Below are positions 24,644 through 34,515 of a DNA stretch of 40,520 bases, one piece after another. Origin of the DNA: Thermoplasmatales archaeon (GTDB lineage Archaea; Thermoplasmatota; E2; UBA202; JdFR-43); assembly GCA_014361245.1 (NCBI GenBank), contig JACIWB010000009.1, positions 1-40,520 on the forward strand, read 5' to 3'. Under the pieces are notes generated by a model. It was not told the DNA's origin. It was given only the letters and a program-made list of their open reading frames with translations, and did no database searches. The translations under genes were made by a program, and so were the position numbers. How positions within the stretch are numbered: the stretch's first letter is position 1; each line of letters starts with the position of its first letter.

Positions 24644-24692
24644 AATTTATATATTTTTTATTGATTTATTTTTTACCCAAAGGGGGATAAAA
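24644..24692 (+). promoter_or_regulatory. Promoter and leader of the beta-helix operon
   Basis: AATTTATATATT at 24644-24655 predicts a transcript start near 24675. AGGGGGAT at 24681-24688 places a G-run ribosome-binding site 6 nt before the ATG. The final 19 bases up to and including the first codons match the leader of the gene at 34516. Confidence 0.6.
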
Positions 24693-27600
24693 ATGAAAGG
24701 AAAATACTGGATATACGGGCTGATTTTGTTTGGGTTAGTGATAGCTTTGAGCTGTGCTGTAAAAGGAGCAACAATAGATGTGAGCCAGCCAAAGGCATTA
24801 ACTGATGATGAAGGAGCGGACTGGTCAGCGGATATTTTAAAAATAGGCTCTGATTACTGGCTTTTCTATACGCACAATGATACAGTTAAAAATCATGCTG
24901 ATGGTGTGGGCTCTGAATATTGCAAATATTCAATAAAGTATAGAACCGCATCTTCAATTGATGGTTTGCTAACAGCAACTCCTCAAACTATACCAAATTC
25001 AAATCCCCTACCGAGAGGAAGAATTGTATCCGCGGTCTATTATAACGATGAAATATGGGTTTTCCATGCAGATGGTGGTTCAGGAAGCGGAATATATTAT
25101 TATAAATATTCTTCTGGAACATGGAGCGGTCCGAATGCTCTTGGAAGCGAGTTAAGCGGTGCATCCACAGCTGGCGAGGTAGATGCAATAATTGCAAATA
25201 ATATGATATATCTTTTCTATCCTAACGCAGCTGGATTGCAGGTTGCAAGCTATGATGGCACTTGGCATCATAATGCAACAATAGCTACTTCTGCTTATAT
25301 ACCAGAAGCAATATATGATGGAAATAACTTCTATGTTGTTTGGACTGCCCAGCATCATATAAATATTTCTTCCTCATCTGATGGAAATACCTGGACAACA
25401 GCTGGATCAATTGCAGATCCTGGAATAGGAGCATATGATGCTTGGGATCCAACTATTGCAAAATTGGATGGCACATTCTATATGTTTTATGCCCCTTATG
25501 ATTGGACTGGAGGAAATAATAGACAATGGTTAGGTGGTAAAACATCAACAGATCCGATAAATACTACTTCATGGAGTGATGAAAAAGTTGTTACATGTGC
25601 ATGCTATGGAAGCAATCAATGGTGGGATTTACAGCCAATAACATATGTTGAAGGAAATAACTTATATTTAATTTACCAGACAGAGGGAGATAATCATGCA
25701 ATAGGGGATGCAGATATAGTATATTATCTGATTGATTGGGATGTAAGCCATGACCACTATGAGGCAATTCAGCCCGCAATAGATGCGGCAAGCAATGGAG
25801 ATACAATAAAAGTTAATGAAGGAACATATTATGAAAATATTGTAATAAATAAAGAAATAATTTTAGTTGGAGACCCAGTAATAGATGCTCATGGAGGAGT
25901 TGGAATAAGCATTGAAGCAAATAACACACTTGTTGAAAATTTTACAATATATAATGGCTCAATTGGAATTTATGTACATAATGAATCATTTATAATTCAA
26001 AATGTTACAATAAACAATTGCACAGCATATAAATGCCTAACAAACGAAAGTTATGGGATTAATCTTCATAATGTTAGCAATAGCTGGGTAAACAATACAC
26101 AAGTAAATGATACACTTTGTGGTATGGTGCTCAATAATTCCCTATATATCAATGTCACAGATTGCACCGCTTATAATAACACTGTAGCGGGGATATATTT
26201 ATATTATTCAAACTCCAACAATATAACAAATTGCACTGTTTATAATAATACTGGTATACAAGGATACGGCATTTATCTCTATCATTCCTCAGATAACAAC
26301 ATAACAGATTGCAATGTTTATAACAATTTCCACGGTATCCATCTCTTTTATTCTTCAAATAATAACATAATTTCAAACGATGTTTATAACAATTCTGGGG
26401 ATGGAATCTTTGTGGCATCTTCTTCAAACCATATAATTTCAAACGATGTTTATAACAATTCCAATGGTATCAATATAACTGGTTCTATCTCATTTTACAA
26501 TAACATAATTTCAAACGATGTTTATAACAATTCTGGGGATGGCATCTGTCTATATTCGTACTCAACTCATAATAACATAACTTCAAACTATGTTTATAAC
26601 AATTCCAACGGTATCTACCTGGATTATTCTTCAAATAATAACATAATTTCAAACTATGTTTATAACAATTCCAATGGTATCTACCTCCGTATTTCCTCAA
26701 TTTCTAACAATATAACAGATTGCAATGTTTATAACAATTCTTATGGCATTGAAATTGGCTCTTCTTCAAATCATAACACTTTAACAGGCTGTAATGCTTA
26801 TAATAATACTTGGTATGGCATAAAAATTTCTTCTTCCTCAAATAACAATATAACTGGCTGTAATGTTCATAACAATACTTACAATGGAATTTATATAACT
26901 TCTTCTCACTGGAACAACATTACCTCAAATACCATACACTTTAATAATCAAATAAACTCATCAGGTAATGCGGGTTTGAATTTATTCAAATCTGAAAATA
27001 ATACCGCAATAGGCAACATTATTCATAATAATCCATGGTATGGTGTAATTTTAGAACAAAGCCATAACAATACATTTAGTTTAAATGAAATCATCAACAA
27101 TTGCGGGGGCGTGGCGGGCGTTGTGCTGTATGATGGAGATTATAATATTTTTGATACAAATAATATTTCAGAAAATACTGGAGATGGAATTGAGATGTAT
27201 GAGTCTGATTATAATAAGATAAACAATAGCACAATAAGTGGAAACAACTACAATGGGACATATCTTCACTTCTCACATAGAAATGAAATTACCAATAGCA
27301 CAATAAAAGAAAATAATCAAGATGGAATATATCTTTATGGCTCAGAGAATAATACCATAGCAAACTGCAATATATCCGGGCATCCTGCTAATGCTGGTAT
27401 TTATTTAGGATACGATTCCAATACCAACAAAATCTTGGAATGCAACATTTCGAGCAATGATTATGGAATCTATATCCATTCATCCCACTATAACAATATA
27501 ACAGATTGCGATGCTTATGAAAACAATAATGGGACCTGTCTCGATGCTTCCCATTACAATATTTTGAATAATTGTAATATTTACAACAACACCTATTATG

Positions 27601-29888
27601 GAGTATATCTAGAATCGATATCAAACAACAACAATATCTCTTATTGCAATTTCTCTGGAAATGGAGATGCTGATATATATGTCTCTGGAAATGATAATGA
27701 AATTTTCTTCTGTCAATTTTCATCTTATCCAACAAATGCATCGGTTCTCAGCTATAGTGGAAGCTTCAGCCTTAAAGGAGTTGATTCTCCGCCATCTGAT
27801 CCTGATGACTGGAGGAATATAGGCAAATATATTGAAGCAAATGGTGACAGTTGGATAAACCTATCAATTTATTATGAAGATGAAACATATGAAAACTGTT
27901 ATGAAATGTGGAAATACAGTATGGCGGGAGGCTGGCTCAGGGGAGAATGGTATGAGAGCAAGGGAGTAAATACCGCAGAAAATTATGTCTGGGCAAATAT
28001 AACATCATTCAGCATATTTGCTCCATTAATTGAAACAGTTCCACCAGTAACAACGAAAGAAATAGGAGAACCAGAATATGATGAATGGGTAAATTATTCA
28101 ACACCTATATGGCTGAATGCAACAGATGAAGAAAGTGGAGTAAATGGCACATATTATAGAATATATTTCAATGGGCAATGGCATCCTTTAAATGGCAATG
28201 ATGTTTATTGTGGAAATAGCAATATAACTGAAATTGATGGAACATACTTCTACATCTATTTCCTTAATGGCTCAATTAACTTTGGACCAATTCATTTCCA
28301 TGAAGAATGCGAGCATATTATTGAATTCTTCAGCATAGACAATGCGGGAAATGTTGAAACCACGCATAATCAGACACACTATGTTGATAATACCCCACCA
28401 ACAACAACATTAACATTTGGAACACCATATTATACTGATGGAACAGATGAATGGATAACTTCAGCAACACAAATTACATTGACTGCAACAGATGCTCCAG
28501 ATTGTGCATGTGGAGTATATAAGATATATTATCGCATAAATGGTGGCTCATGGATTGAATATACCGCTCCATTTACAATTCCAAGTGAATGCACTCATAC
28601 AATTGAATATTATGCAGTTGACTATCTTGGAAATACTGAAACAGCAAAGAGCATAACAGTAAAAGTAGATAATACCCCGCCAACCATAACAAAAGAATTT
28701 GAAGGAGCAAAATACAATCAGCATATAACCTCCCAAACAACAATTTATGTAAATGCAACAGATGCTGGCTTATGCCCAGTTGGTTCAGTTTATTTAAATG
28801 TATCAATTTATTCATTCGAAACTGAGGAATGGACATATTATGAAACAGAGGTTGAAAGTGGAACCGCAACCCTTAGCTTTACAATTCCAGAAGAATGCGA
28901 GCACTGGATAAATATAACCGCAATAGATGACCTTGGCAACACTGCATATGATAATCAAACTGTTTATGTTGATAACAGCGCACCTTTTGCAGATGTTGAT
29001 GAAATAGATCCATACTGTCAACTCGTGAATGAAGAAAATCCAGTTACAATAACCGCAACCGCTTATGATTTACCGGATGGTGATTGTGGAGTTGGAATAG
29101 CATACATTACTCTTTACTACAGATTTTCAAGATATAATTCCTCAAATATGTCGAGATGGACTGAATGGATAGAATATGAAACAATATATAATGAGCCATG
29201 GAGCTGGGAATTTAACGCTCCAGAGGGAGCGGGCTACTATCAGTTCTATACTGTTGCATATGACTTCCTCGGGCATCATGAAGAATTGCCGGATGAAAAT
29301 ACAGCACCTGAAGCAATGCTATGCGTGAAATACACCCATACCTATACATTATATCCAAATTGGAACATGATAACAATTCCAGTTAAAAATGAATTCATAA
29401 CAAATGCGGAAGAGCTGGGCAATTTCTTAAATAGCCAGGATTGCGGTGTTACAGTTATTGTTAAATTCGATGCAAAAGAGCAGAAATACATTTCAAGGGT
29501 TATAGGAATTTCAGGAGAAAACTTTGCCATAACCCCTGGAGAGGGCTACTGGATATTTACAACACTTGATGAGTCAAAAGAATTTTCAATTGAAGGCTGC
29601 TTAATAGAAGAAAAAGAGATAAACATCTCGCTGTATATTGGCTATAATTTAATAGGATGGGCAAATATTGAAGATACATATGCAGGCATTCTCGCAGATA
29701 ATATACCAAACTGCACAAAAGTAGATAGATGGGATGCATCTAACCAGGAATGGAAAACTGGATATATCAGAGAGGTAGGAGAGGTAGATTTCAATATCTA
29801 CATTGGTGATGGAGTATTTGTATTCAGAAACAAAGGCGGTGTAATAGCATGGGATGGCGGAAGAAGCTTCTTATCATTGCCTCTCTAA
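24693..29888 (+). CDS. Secreted parallel beta-helix (NosD-like) surface protein
   Basis: 1731 residues. Signal peptide about 1-28. Residues 30-345 look like a five-bladed glycosidase- or sialidase-type propeller (Asp-Tyr-Trp-Leu-Phe-Tyr, Gly-Thr-Phe-Tyr-Met-Phe-Tyr blades), but catalytic residues cannot be assigned. A NosD/PbH1 right-handed beta-helix follows at about 350-1015, opening with Ile-Gln-Pro-Ala-Ile-Asp-Ala-Ala and running in 22-24-residue coils rich in Asn, Tyr and Asn-Asn-Ile-Thr. Cys-paired Ig-like domains lie at about 1112-1545. The C-terminal 180 residues hold two Tyr-Asn-Leu-Ile-Gly-Trp/Trp-Asn-Met-Ile-Thr type repeats. There is no dockerin or membrane helix. It begins a three-gene operon. 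Beta-helices often bind or cleave polysaccharide, or act as adhesins; which applies here is unknown. Confidence 0.9.
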   Translation: MKGKYWIYGLILFGLVIALSCAVKGATIDVSQPKALTDDEGADWSADILKIGSDYWLFYTHNDTVKNHADGVGSEYCKYSIKYRTASSIDGLLTATPQTIPNSNPLPRGRIVSAVYYNDEIWVFHADGGSGSGIYYYKYSSGTWSGPNALGSELSGASTAGEVDAIIANNMIYLFYPNAAGLQVASYDGTWHHNATIATSAYIPEAIYDGNNFYVVWTAQHHINISSSSDGNTWTTAGSIADPGIGAYDAWDPTIAKLDGTFYMFYAPYDWTGGNNRQWLGGKTSTDPINTTSWSDEKVVTCACYGSNQWWDLQPITYVEGNNLYLIYQTEGDNHAIGDADIVYYLIDWDVSHDHYEAIQPAIDAASNGDTIKVNEGTYYENIVINKEIILVGDPVIDAHGGVGISIEANNTLVENFTIYNGSIGIYVHNESFIIQNVTINNCTAYKCLTNESYGINLHNVSNSWVNNTQVNDTLCGMVLNNSLYINVTDCTAYNNTVAGIYLYYSNSNNITNCTVYNNTGIQGYGIYLYHSSDNNITDCNVYNNFHGIHLFYSSNNNIISNDVYNNSGDGIFVASSSNHIISNDVYNNSNGINITGSISFYNNIISNDVYNNSGDGICLYSYSTHNNITSNYVYNNSNGIYLDYSSNNNIISNYVYNNSNGIYLRISSISNNITDCNVYNNSYGIEIGSSSNHNTLTGCNAYNNTWYGIKISSSSNNNITGCNVHNNTYNGIYITSSHWNNITSNTIHFNNQINSSGNAGLNLFKSENNTAIGNIIHNNPWYGVILEQSHNNTFSLNEIINNCGGVAGVVLYDGDYNIFDTNNISENTGDGIEMYESDYNKINNSTISGNNYNGTYLHFSHRNEITNSTIKENNQDGIYLYGSENNTIANCNISGHPANAGIYLGYDSNTNKILECNISSNDYGIYIHSSHYNNITDCDAYENNNGTCLDASHYNILNNCNIYNNTYYGVYLESISNNNNISYCNFSGNGDADIYVSGNDNEIFFCQFSSYPTNASVLSYSGSFSLKGVDSPPSDPDDWRNIGKYIEANGDSWINLSIYYEDETYENCYEMWKYSMAGGWLRGEWYESKGVNTAENYVWANITSFSIFAPLIETVPPVTTKEIGEPEYDEWVNYSTPIWLNATDEESGVNGTYYRIYFNGQWHPLNGNDVYCGNSNITEIDGTYFYIYFLNGSINFGPIHFHEECEHIIEFFSIDNAGNVETTHNQTHYVDNTPPTTTLTFGTPYYTDGTDEWITSATQITLTATDAPDCACGVYKIYYRINGGSWIEYTAPFTIPSECTHTIEYYAVDYLGNTETAKSITVKVDNTPPTITKEFEGAKYNQHITSQTTIYVNATDAGLCPVGSVYLNVSIYSFETEEWTYYETEVESGTATLSFTIPEECEHWINITAIDDLGNTAYDNQTVYVDNSAPFADVDEIDPYCQLVNEENPVTITATAYDLPDGDCGVGIAYITLYYRFSRYNSSNMSRWTEWIEYETIYNEPWSWEFNAPEGAGYYQFYTVAYDFLGHHEELPDENTAPEAMLCVKYTHTYTLYPNWNMITIPVKNEFITNAEELGNFLNSQDCGVTVIVKFDAKEQKYISRVIGISGENFAITPGEGYWIFTTLDESKEFSIEGCLIEEKEINISLYIGYNLIGWANIEDTYAGILADNIPNCTKVDRWDASNQEWKTGYIREVGEVDFNIYIGDGVFVFRNKGGVIAWDGGRSFLSLPL
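26274..26760 (+). repeat. Tandem beta-helix coil repeats
   Basis: Near-identical DNA units containing TTTATAACAATTC recur about every 66-84 bp, for example at 26361-26395, 26431-26460 and 26499-26533. Each encodes one coil with Asn-Asp-Val-Tyr-Asn-Asn-Ser. Unit length keeps the reading frame. Confidence 0.85.
28407..28682 (+). repeat. Ig-like module shared with the downstream dockerin gene (copy 1)
   Basis: This coding segment is highly similar in DNA to 32872-33150, including long identical runs around the Cys-Ala-Cys-Gly-Val codons and the Thr-Val-Lys-Val-Asp-Asn-Thr-Pro-Pro linker. Confidence 0.75.
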
Positions 29889-30514
29889 CCCTCTTTCCTT
29901 CTTTTGTTTTTGCATCCAATCCATTGGTTATATATGGATATGTTTATTATGAAGGAAATTTTATCAATGGCATAGAAATTGAAGCGGTTAATAATGAAAG
30001 TGGAGAAAAATTATTTGCTGTCAGCGAGAATGGTGCATATGTTTTAACTTTTGGAAATCCTCCCTACAGCTGGAAAATAGGTGATAAAATAATTTTAAAG
30101 GCGAGAGGAAAAGGAAATTATTCATGCCTATATGGGTATAAAGAAATAACAATTTCATCCGATGCTCCATTACAGGTGGATTTATCTCTTGATGTTGATT
30201 TAAATCCAAACTTTGTTTATACTCCTTCTCAGCCAAAAGCAGGAGAAAATATTTCCTTTATAGATAATTCAATTGGAACAATTTTAAATTATACATGGCA
30301 GTTTGGAGATGGAAACATAAGCTATGAAAAAAATCCAAAGCATGCATATGAAAAAGAAGGAAAATATAATGTAAATCTAACAGTTTCCTGCGGTGGCTTC
30401 AGCAAAAGCATTTCAAAAGAAATAATTGTCTCAGAGAAAAAGGAAAGAACCCCTGGATTTGAATTCATTGCCTTAATTTTTGCAATATTTATTGTGATAA
30501 GAAAATGGAAATGA
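29849..30514 (+). CDS. PKD-domain surface protein with PGF-CTERM-like tail
   Basis: 221 residues; the start overlaps the end of the beta-helix gene by 40 nt. Signal peptide 1-22. A CarboxypepD_reg/CNA-B-like beta domain covers about 25-112 and a PKD domain about 116-193, with Trp-Gln-Phe-Gly-Asp-Gly. The C-terminus is Thr-Pro-Gly-Phe-Glu, one hydrophobic helix and a final basic Arg-Lys-Trp-Lys. That order resembles the PGF-CTERM signals processed by archaeosortases, and the protein may be lipid-anchored after cleavage. A plain membrane anchor is the alternative. It overlaps the next gene by 10 nt, so the three genes are co-translated. Confidence 0.82.
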   Translation: MGWRKKLLIIASLTLFPSFVFASNPLVIYGYVYYEGNFINGIEIEAVNNESGEKLFAVSENGAYVLTFGNPPYSWKIGDKIILKARGKGNYSCLYGYKEITISSDAPLQVDLSLDVDLNPNFVYTPSQPKAGENISFIDNSIGTILNYTWQFGDGNISYEKNPKHAYEKEGKYNVNLTVSCGGFSKSISKEIIVSEKKERTPGFEFIALIFAIFIVIRKWK

Positions 30515-33500
30515 AAAAAATTGCTCTTTTTATTTCATTCATTCTCATAGCAAACCTAATTTTTGCCCAACCTAGCACACCTTACACTATTTTGATTTAT
30601 GTTTATTTATATGGTTTGCCAGTCAGCAATGCGACAGTTATTGTAACCGAACTTGCAACAAATGAAAGCGGAATCGCAGATCAGGAGGGAGAAGGGCTTT
30701 ACGGAATTAATTTAGGAAATTTCGAGCATGGATGGAGTGTAGGCGACTATGTTCTTATAGAAGTTTTTTATGATGAATATTATGTGAGCGCAACAATAGT
30801 TTTAACCAACGAAGGCTATTCTGTTGTAAATATTTCATTGAGAGATAATACCCCGCCAGTTGCAAACAATGACAGCTACACTACAAATGAAGATATTGTT
30901 TTAATTATAAATGCACCTGGCATACTTGGAAATGATTATGATGCAGATGGAGATACTTTAACCGCTGTATCAGTAAGCAATCCAACTCATGGAAGTTTAA
31001 CATTCAATTCAAATGGCTCATTTTTATATACTCCAAATTCAAATTATTATGGAACAGATTCATTTACATATAAAGCATATGATGGATTTGGTTATTCAAA
31101 CATTGCAACAGTTTATATTACAATAAACAGCATAAATGATGCACCTGTTGCAAATGATGATTATGCAAGCATGGAAGAAGATAATTCCATAATTATTTCA
31201 GTTCTCTCAAATGACTATGATATAGATGGAACAATAAATGAAAGCAGTTTAAGAATAATTCAAAATGCCTCACATGGAAATATAACAGTAAATTCAAATG
31301 GAACAGTAACATATACTCCAGAAGAAAATTATTATGGAAATGATTCCTTTAAATACAGATTTATGGATAATGGAAATACCTGGAGCAATACTGCAAATGT
31401 TTATATAAATATCTCGCCAGTAAATGATAAGCCAACCGCATATTTAATCAGCCCTGAAAATAATTCAGTTAATATAAACATAAATGCAACATTAGCAGTT
31501 CATTTAATTGATATAGATAGCAATAGCATGAGCGTTAAATTTTATGGTCGCAAGTTAGGAAATTCAACATGGCAATTTTTAGGAATAAATACAGATGTTG
31601 CAAATGATAGCAATACTTCATTAATCTGGTATAATCTTCAATATAATACAACATATGAATGGTATGTAGTTGCAAATGATAGCATTGCTGAAAATTCATC
31701 AGATATATGGAGATTTACAACACAAGCTATAAATACTCCACCAGTTGCAAATGATGACAGCTATTCAACAGACGAAGATATCGCTTTAACTGTAAATACT
31801 CCGGGAGTATTAGAAAATGATAATGATATAGATGGAGATAATTTAACTGCAATTCTTGTAAGCAATCCAAATCATGGAACTGTTGTTTTGAATTCAAATA
31901 GCTCATTCACATATACTCCAAATTCAAATTATCATGGAACAGATTCATTTACATATAAAGCATATGATGGAATCGCTTATTCAAATATCGCAACTGTTTA
32001 TATTACAATAAACAGCGTAAATGATGCTCCAGTTGCAAATGATGATTATGCAAGCACAGATGAAGATACACCAGTTTTGATAAATTTATCCGCAAATGAT
32101 TATGATATAGATGGAAATATAAATTTAACCAGTATAACAATAACTCAATCCCCATCTCATGGAAGCGTAAATGTTCATTCAAATGGAACAGTAACATATA
32201 CACCTTCATTGAATTATTATGGTTCGGATTCATTCAAATATAAAGCAAAGGATAATGATGGAGCAGATAGCAACATTGCAACAGTAACAATAACAATAAA
32301 CAGCACAAATGATGCTCCTTTTGCAAATTTCACCTATGAGCCATTGAATCCAATCATAGGGCAATTAATTTATTTCAACAGCACTTCATATGATATAGAT
32401 GGCTACATTGTAAATTGGACATGGAATTTAGGGGATGGAAATTTTGCTTATGAAGAAAATGTCACGCATGTTTATAGCGGGGCAGGAATTTACAATGTTA
32501 CCCTGATTGTCAGGGATGGCGATGGCGCCACCTCAAGCATTGTAAAAGAGATTGTAATTCAGGTAGGTGATTTAATCCCTCCATTAACAACATTAACATT
32601 TGGAACACCACACTATTATGATGGAACATATCACTGGATTACTTCAGCAACACAAATTACATTAACCGCAACAGATGGAGAAAGCGGGGTAAAAGCAACA
32701 TATTACAGGATATGGTATGATGGTTCATGGAGTGACTGGACTACATATACAGAATCATTTACTTTAGCAGACGAGTGTTTGCATTACATTGAGTATTATT
32801 CTGAAGATAAAGCGGGAACAATCGAAGATGTGCATAATCAAACTGTTTATGTAGATAATACCCCACCAGAAACAACATTGACATTTGGAACACTACACTA
32901 TTATGATGGAACATATCACTGGATTACTACTTCCACACAAATTACATTAACCGCAACAGATGCTCCAGATTGTGCATGTGGAGTAGATAAGATATACTAT
33001 TACATTGATGCCTTGCCAGCAATTGAATATACCGCTCCATTTACAGTTACTACAACAGGAGTGCATACAATTTATTATTATAGCGTTGATAATCTTGGAA
33101 ATACTGAAACAACAAAGAGCATAACAGTAAAAGTAGATAATACCCCGCCAGATATAATTCTTGAAATAGGAGAACCAAAATATAATGAATATGTCAGATC
33201 AACAACTCAATTCAATTTATCCGCAATTGATGAAGGAAGCGGAATAGCATTTTTAGAATATCGCATATTTTATGAAAATTGGAGTGAATGGAAGCAAGAA
33301 GAAAATTTTAAATTGCAGGGAGAGGGAATTCATTATCTTGAAATAAGGGCAATTGATAATCTGGGAAATACCGCATATGAAAATGAAACATATTATGTTG
33401 ATGACAGCCCACCATCTTCGCGTGTAGATGAAATAATTCTATATGAGCAGGAAGAAATTCCATTCAATATCAGCATTGTTGATATTGAAGACGATGGAGC

Positions 33501-34440
33501 GGGAGTATGCAGGGTAGAGGCATATTATTCATACAGCGAGAATAATATAACATGGAGTGAATGGCGATTATATACAACATTTTTTATACCCTATGAGCAG
33601 AGATATAATGTATCAAATCAAACAATCAGCTTCGATGCTCCAGAAGGGGTTGCATTTTATCGCTTCATAAGCATTGCATATGATTGCCTTGAAAATAAAG
33701 AATTGCCACCATATTATCATGGCACATATGATGCGGAGTGCTTCTTCAATGCTTCAATTTTTATAAGATTTGGAATGCCAAAATATGGTGAATGGATTTC
33801 ACCTTTTACACCGATTAATATTTCAATGAAGAGAGAAGGAAATATATATTACAGAATATATCATGAAGGATGGCATCCGCAGGAGGGCTTTTATTTATAT
33901 TCTGGAAATTTCACCATTAATTTCAGTGGAACAAGCTATATAGAATTTTATGGTGATGGTTTGCCAGTAAGAAATGCAACAGTTAAGGTAGATGTTTCAG
34001 CTCCAGAAACTTTTATCTTATCGGAATTTTTTGTTGTTTCACCTTTGCTTATTGAATGCAATGCATATGATAATGAAAGCGGTTTAAAATGCGTTGAATT
34101 TTATTATCAATATAGCTATGATAATTTTACATGGAGCGATTGGAAGCTTGAAAGCATTGATTACAGCATGCCCTATACCTGTATTTTCAGTGAAATTGGA
34201 TTTTATAATATTTCAACTGTTGGAATAGATAATGTTGATAATTTTGAAGGGAGTGAAACAAAAGCTTCTGTAAGAATTTTCAATCCGGATTTCAACAATG
34301 ATGGTTTGGTAAATGTTCAGGATTTGGTTATAATTGCAAAAAATTTTGATGGAAATGAAGCAAAATTTGATATAAATGGTGATGCAACTGTTGATTTAAA
34401 TGATACAAGGCTTATTTTTGAATTCTGGCATAAGAGATGA
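30505..34440 (+). CDS. Secreted cadherin-like/Ig/PKD protein with C-terminal dockerin
   Basis: 1311 residues. ATG at 30505 or 30511; signal peptide to about 22. A CarboxypepD_reg-like domain lies at 25-112. Tandem cadherin-like/Big_9 repeats (about 117-305 and 415-600) have Pro-Pro-Val-Ala-Asn-Asn-Asp-Ser-Tyr and Asn-Asp-Tyr-Asp-x-Asp-Gly calcium sites. A fibronectin type III-like unit lies between them and a PKD domain at about 605-688. Cys-paired Ig-like repeats cover 690-1250. The end is a type I dockerin: DFNNDGLVNVQD and DINGDATVDLND, each followed by a helix, at about 1257-1311. It is the second dockerin in the window and is likely bound by the cohesin protein encoded at 19688. No catalytic motif is seen; a structural or adhesive role is likely. 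Confidence 0.9.
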   Translation: MEMKKIALFISFILIANLIFAQPSTPYTILIYVYLYGLPVSNATVIVTELATNESGIADQEGEGLYGINLGNFEHGWSVGDYVLIEVFYDEYYVSATIVLTNEGYSVVNISLRDNTPPVANNDSYTTNEDIVLIINAPGILGNDYDADGDTLTAVSVSNPTHGSLTFNSNGSFLYTPNSNYYGTDSFTYKAYDGFGYSNIATVYITINSINDAPVANDDYASMEEDNSIIISVLSNDYDIDGTINESSLRIIQNASHGNITVNSNGTVTYTPEENYYGNDSFKYRFMDNGNTWSNTANVYINISPVNDKPTAYLISPENNSVNININATLAVHLIDIDSNSMSVKFYGRKLGNSTWQFLGINTDVANDSNTSLIWYNLQYNTTYEWYVVANDSIAENSSDIWRFTTQAINTPPVANDDSYSTDEDIALTVNTPGVLENDNDIDGDNLTAILVSNPNHGTVVLNSNSSFTYTPNSNYHGTDSFTYKAYDGIAYSNIATVYITINSVNDAPVANDDYASTDEDTPVLINLSANDYDIDGNINLTSITITQSPSHGSVNVHSNGTVTYTPSLNYYGSDSFKYKAKDNDGADSNIATVTITINSTNDAPFANFTYEPLNPIIGQLIYFNSTSYDIDGYIVNWTWNLGDGNFAYEENVTHVYSGAGIYNVTLIVRDGDGATSSIVKEIVIQVGDLIPPLTTLTFGTPHYYDGTYHWITSATQITLTATDGESGVKATYYRIWYDGSWSDWTTYTESFTLADECLHYIEYYSEDKAGTIEDVHNQTVYVDNTPPETTLTFGTLHYYDGTYHWITTSTQITLTATDAPDCACGVDKIYYYIDALPAIEYTAPFTVTTTGVHTIYYYSVDNLGNTETTKSITVKVDNTPPDIILEIGEPKYNEYVRSTTQFNLSAIDEGSGIAFLEYRIFYENWSEWKQEENFKLQGEGIHYLEIRAIDNLGNTAYENETYYVDDSPPSSRVDEIILYEQEEIPFNISIVDIEDDGAGVCRVEAYYSYSENNITWSEWRLYTTFFIPYEQRYNVSNQTISFDAPEGVAFYRFISIAYDCLENKELPPYYHGTYDAECFFNASIFIRFGMPKYGEWISPFTPINISMKREGNIYYRIYHEGWHPQEGFYLYSGNFTINFSGTSYIEFYGDGLPVRNATVKVDVSAPETFILSEFFVVSPLLIECNAYDNESGLKCVEFYYQYSYDNFTWSDWKLESIDYSMPYTCIFSEIGFYNISTVGIDNVDNFEGSETKASVRIFNPDFNNDGLVNVQDLVIIAKNFDGNEAKFDINGDATVDLNDTRLIFEFWHKR
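32872..33150 (+). repeat. Ig-like module shared with the upstream beta-helix gene (copy 2)
   Basis: Highly similar to 28407-28682. A third, partial copy (Leu-Thr-Phe-Gly-Thr-Pro-His-Tyr-Tyr onward) lies just before it at about 32585-32680 in the same gene. Confidence 0.75.
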
Positions 34441-34455
34441 GGGCTAAAAAAATAG

Positions 34456-34515
34456 AAATTTATATAAATAGCGAATATATTTCTCCTAACGATGCAATCT
34501 ATTAGGGGGATAAAA
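34456..34515 (+). promoter_or_regulatory. Promoter and leader of the giant surface-protein gene
   Basis: AAATTTATATAAATA at 34456-34470 predicts a start near 34488. AGGGGGAT at 34504-34511 is a G-run ribosome-binding site 6 nt before the ATG. The last bases are identical to the leader at 24681-24692. Confidence 0.6.

Noticed and set aside
26155-26760. Regularly spaced repeats resembling a CRISPR array
   Set aside because: Repeats are in frame, vary in length and sequence, have no unique spacers and encode beta-helix coils within one ORF.
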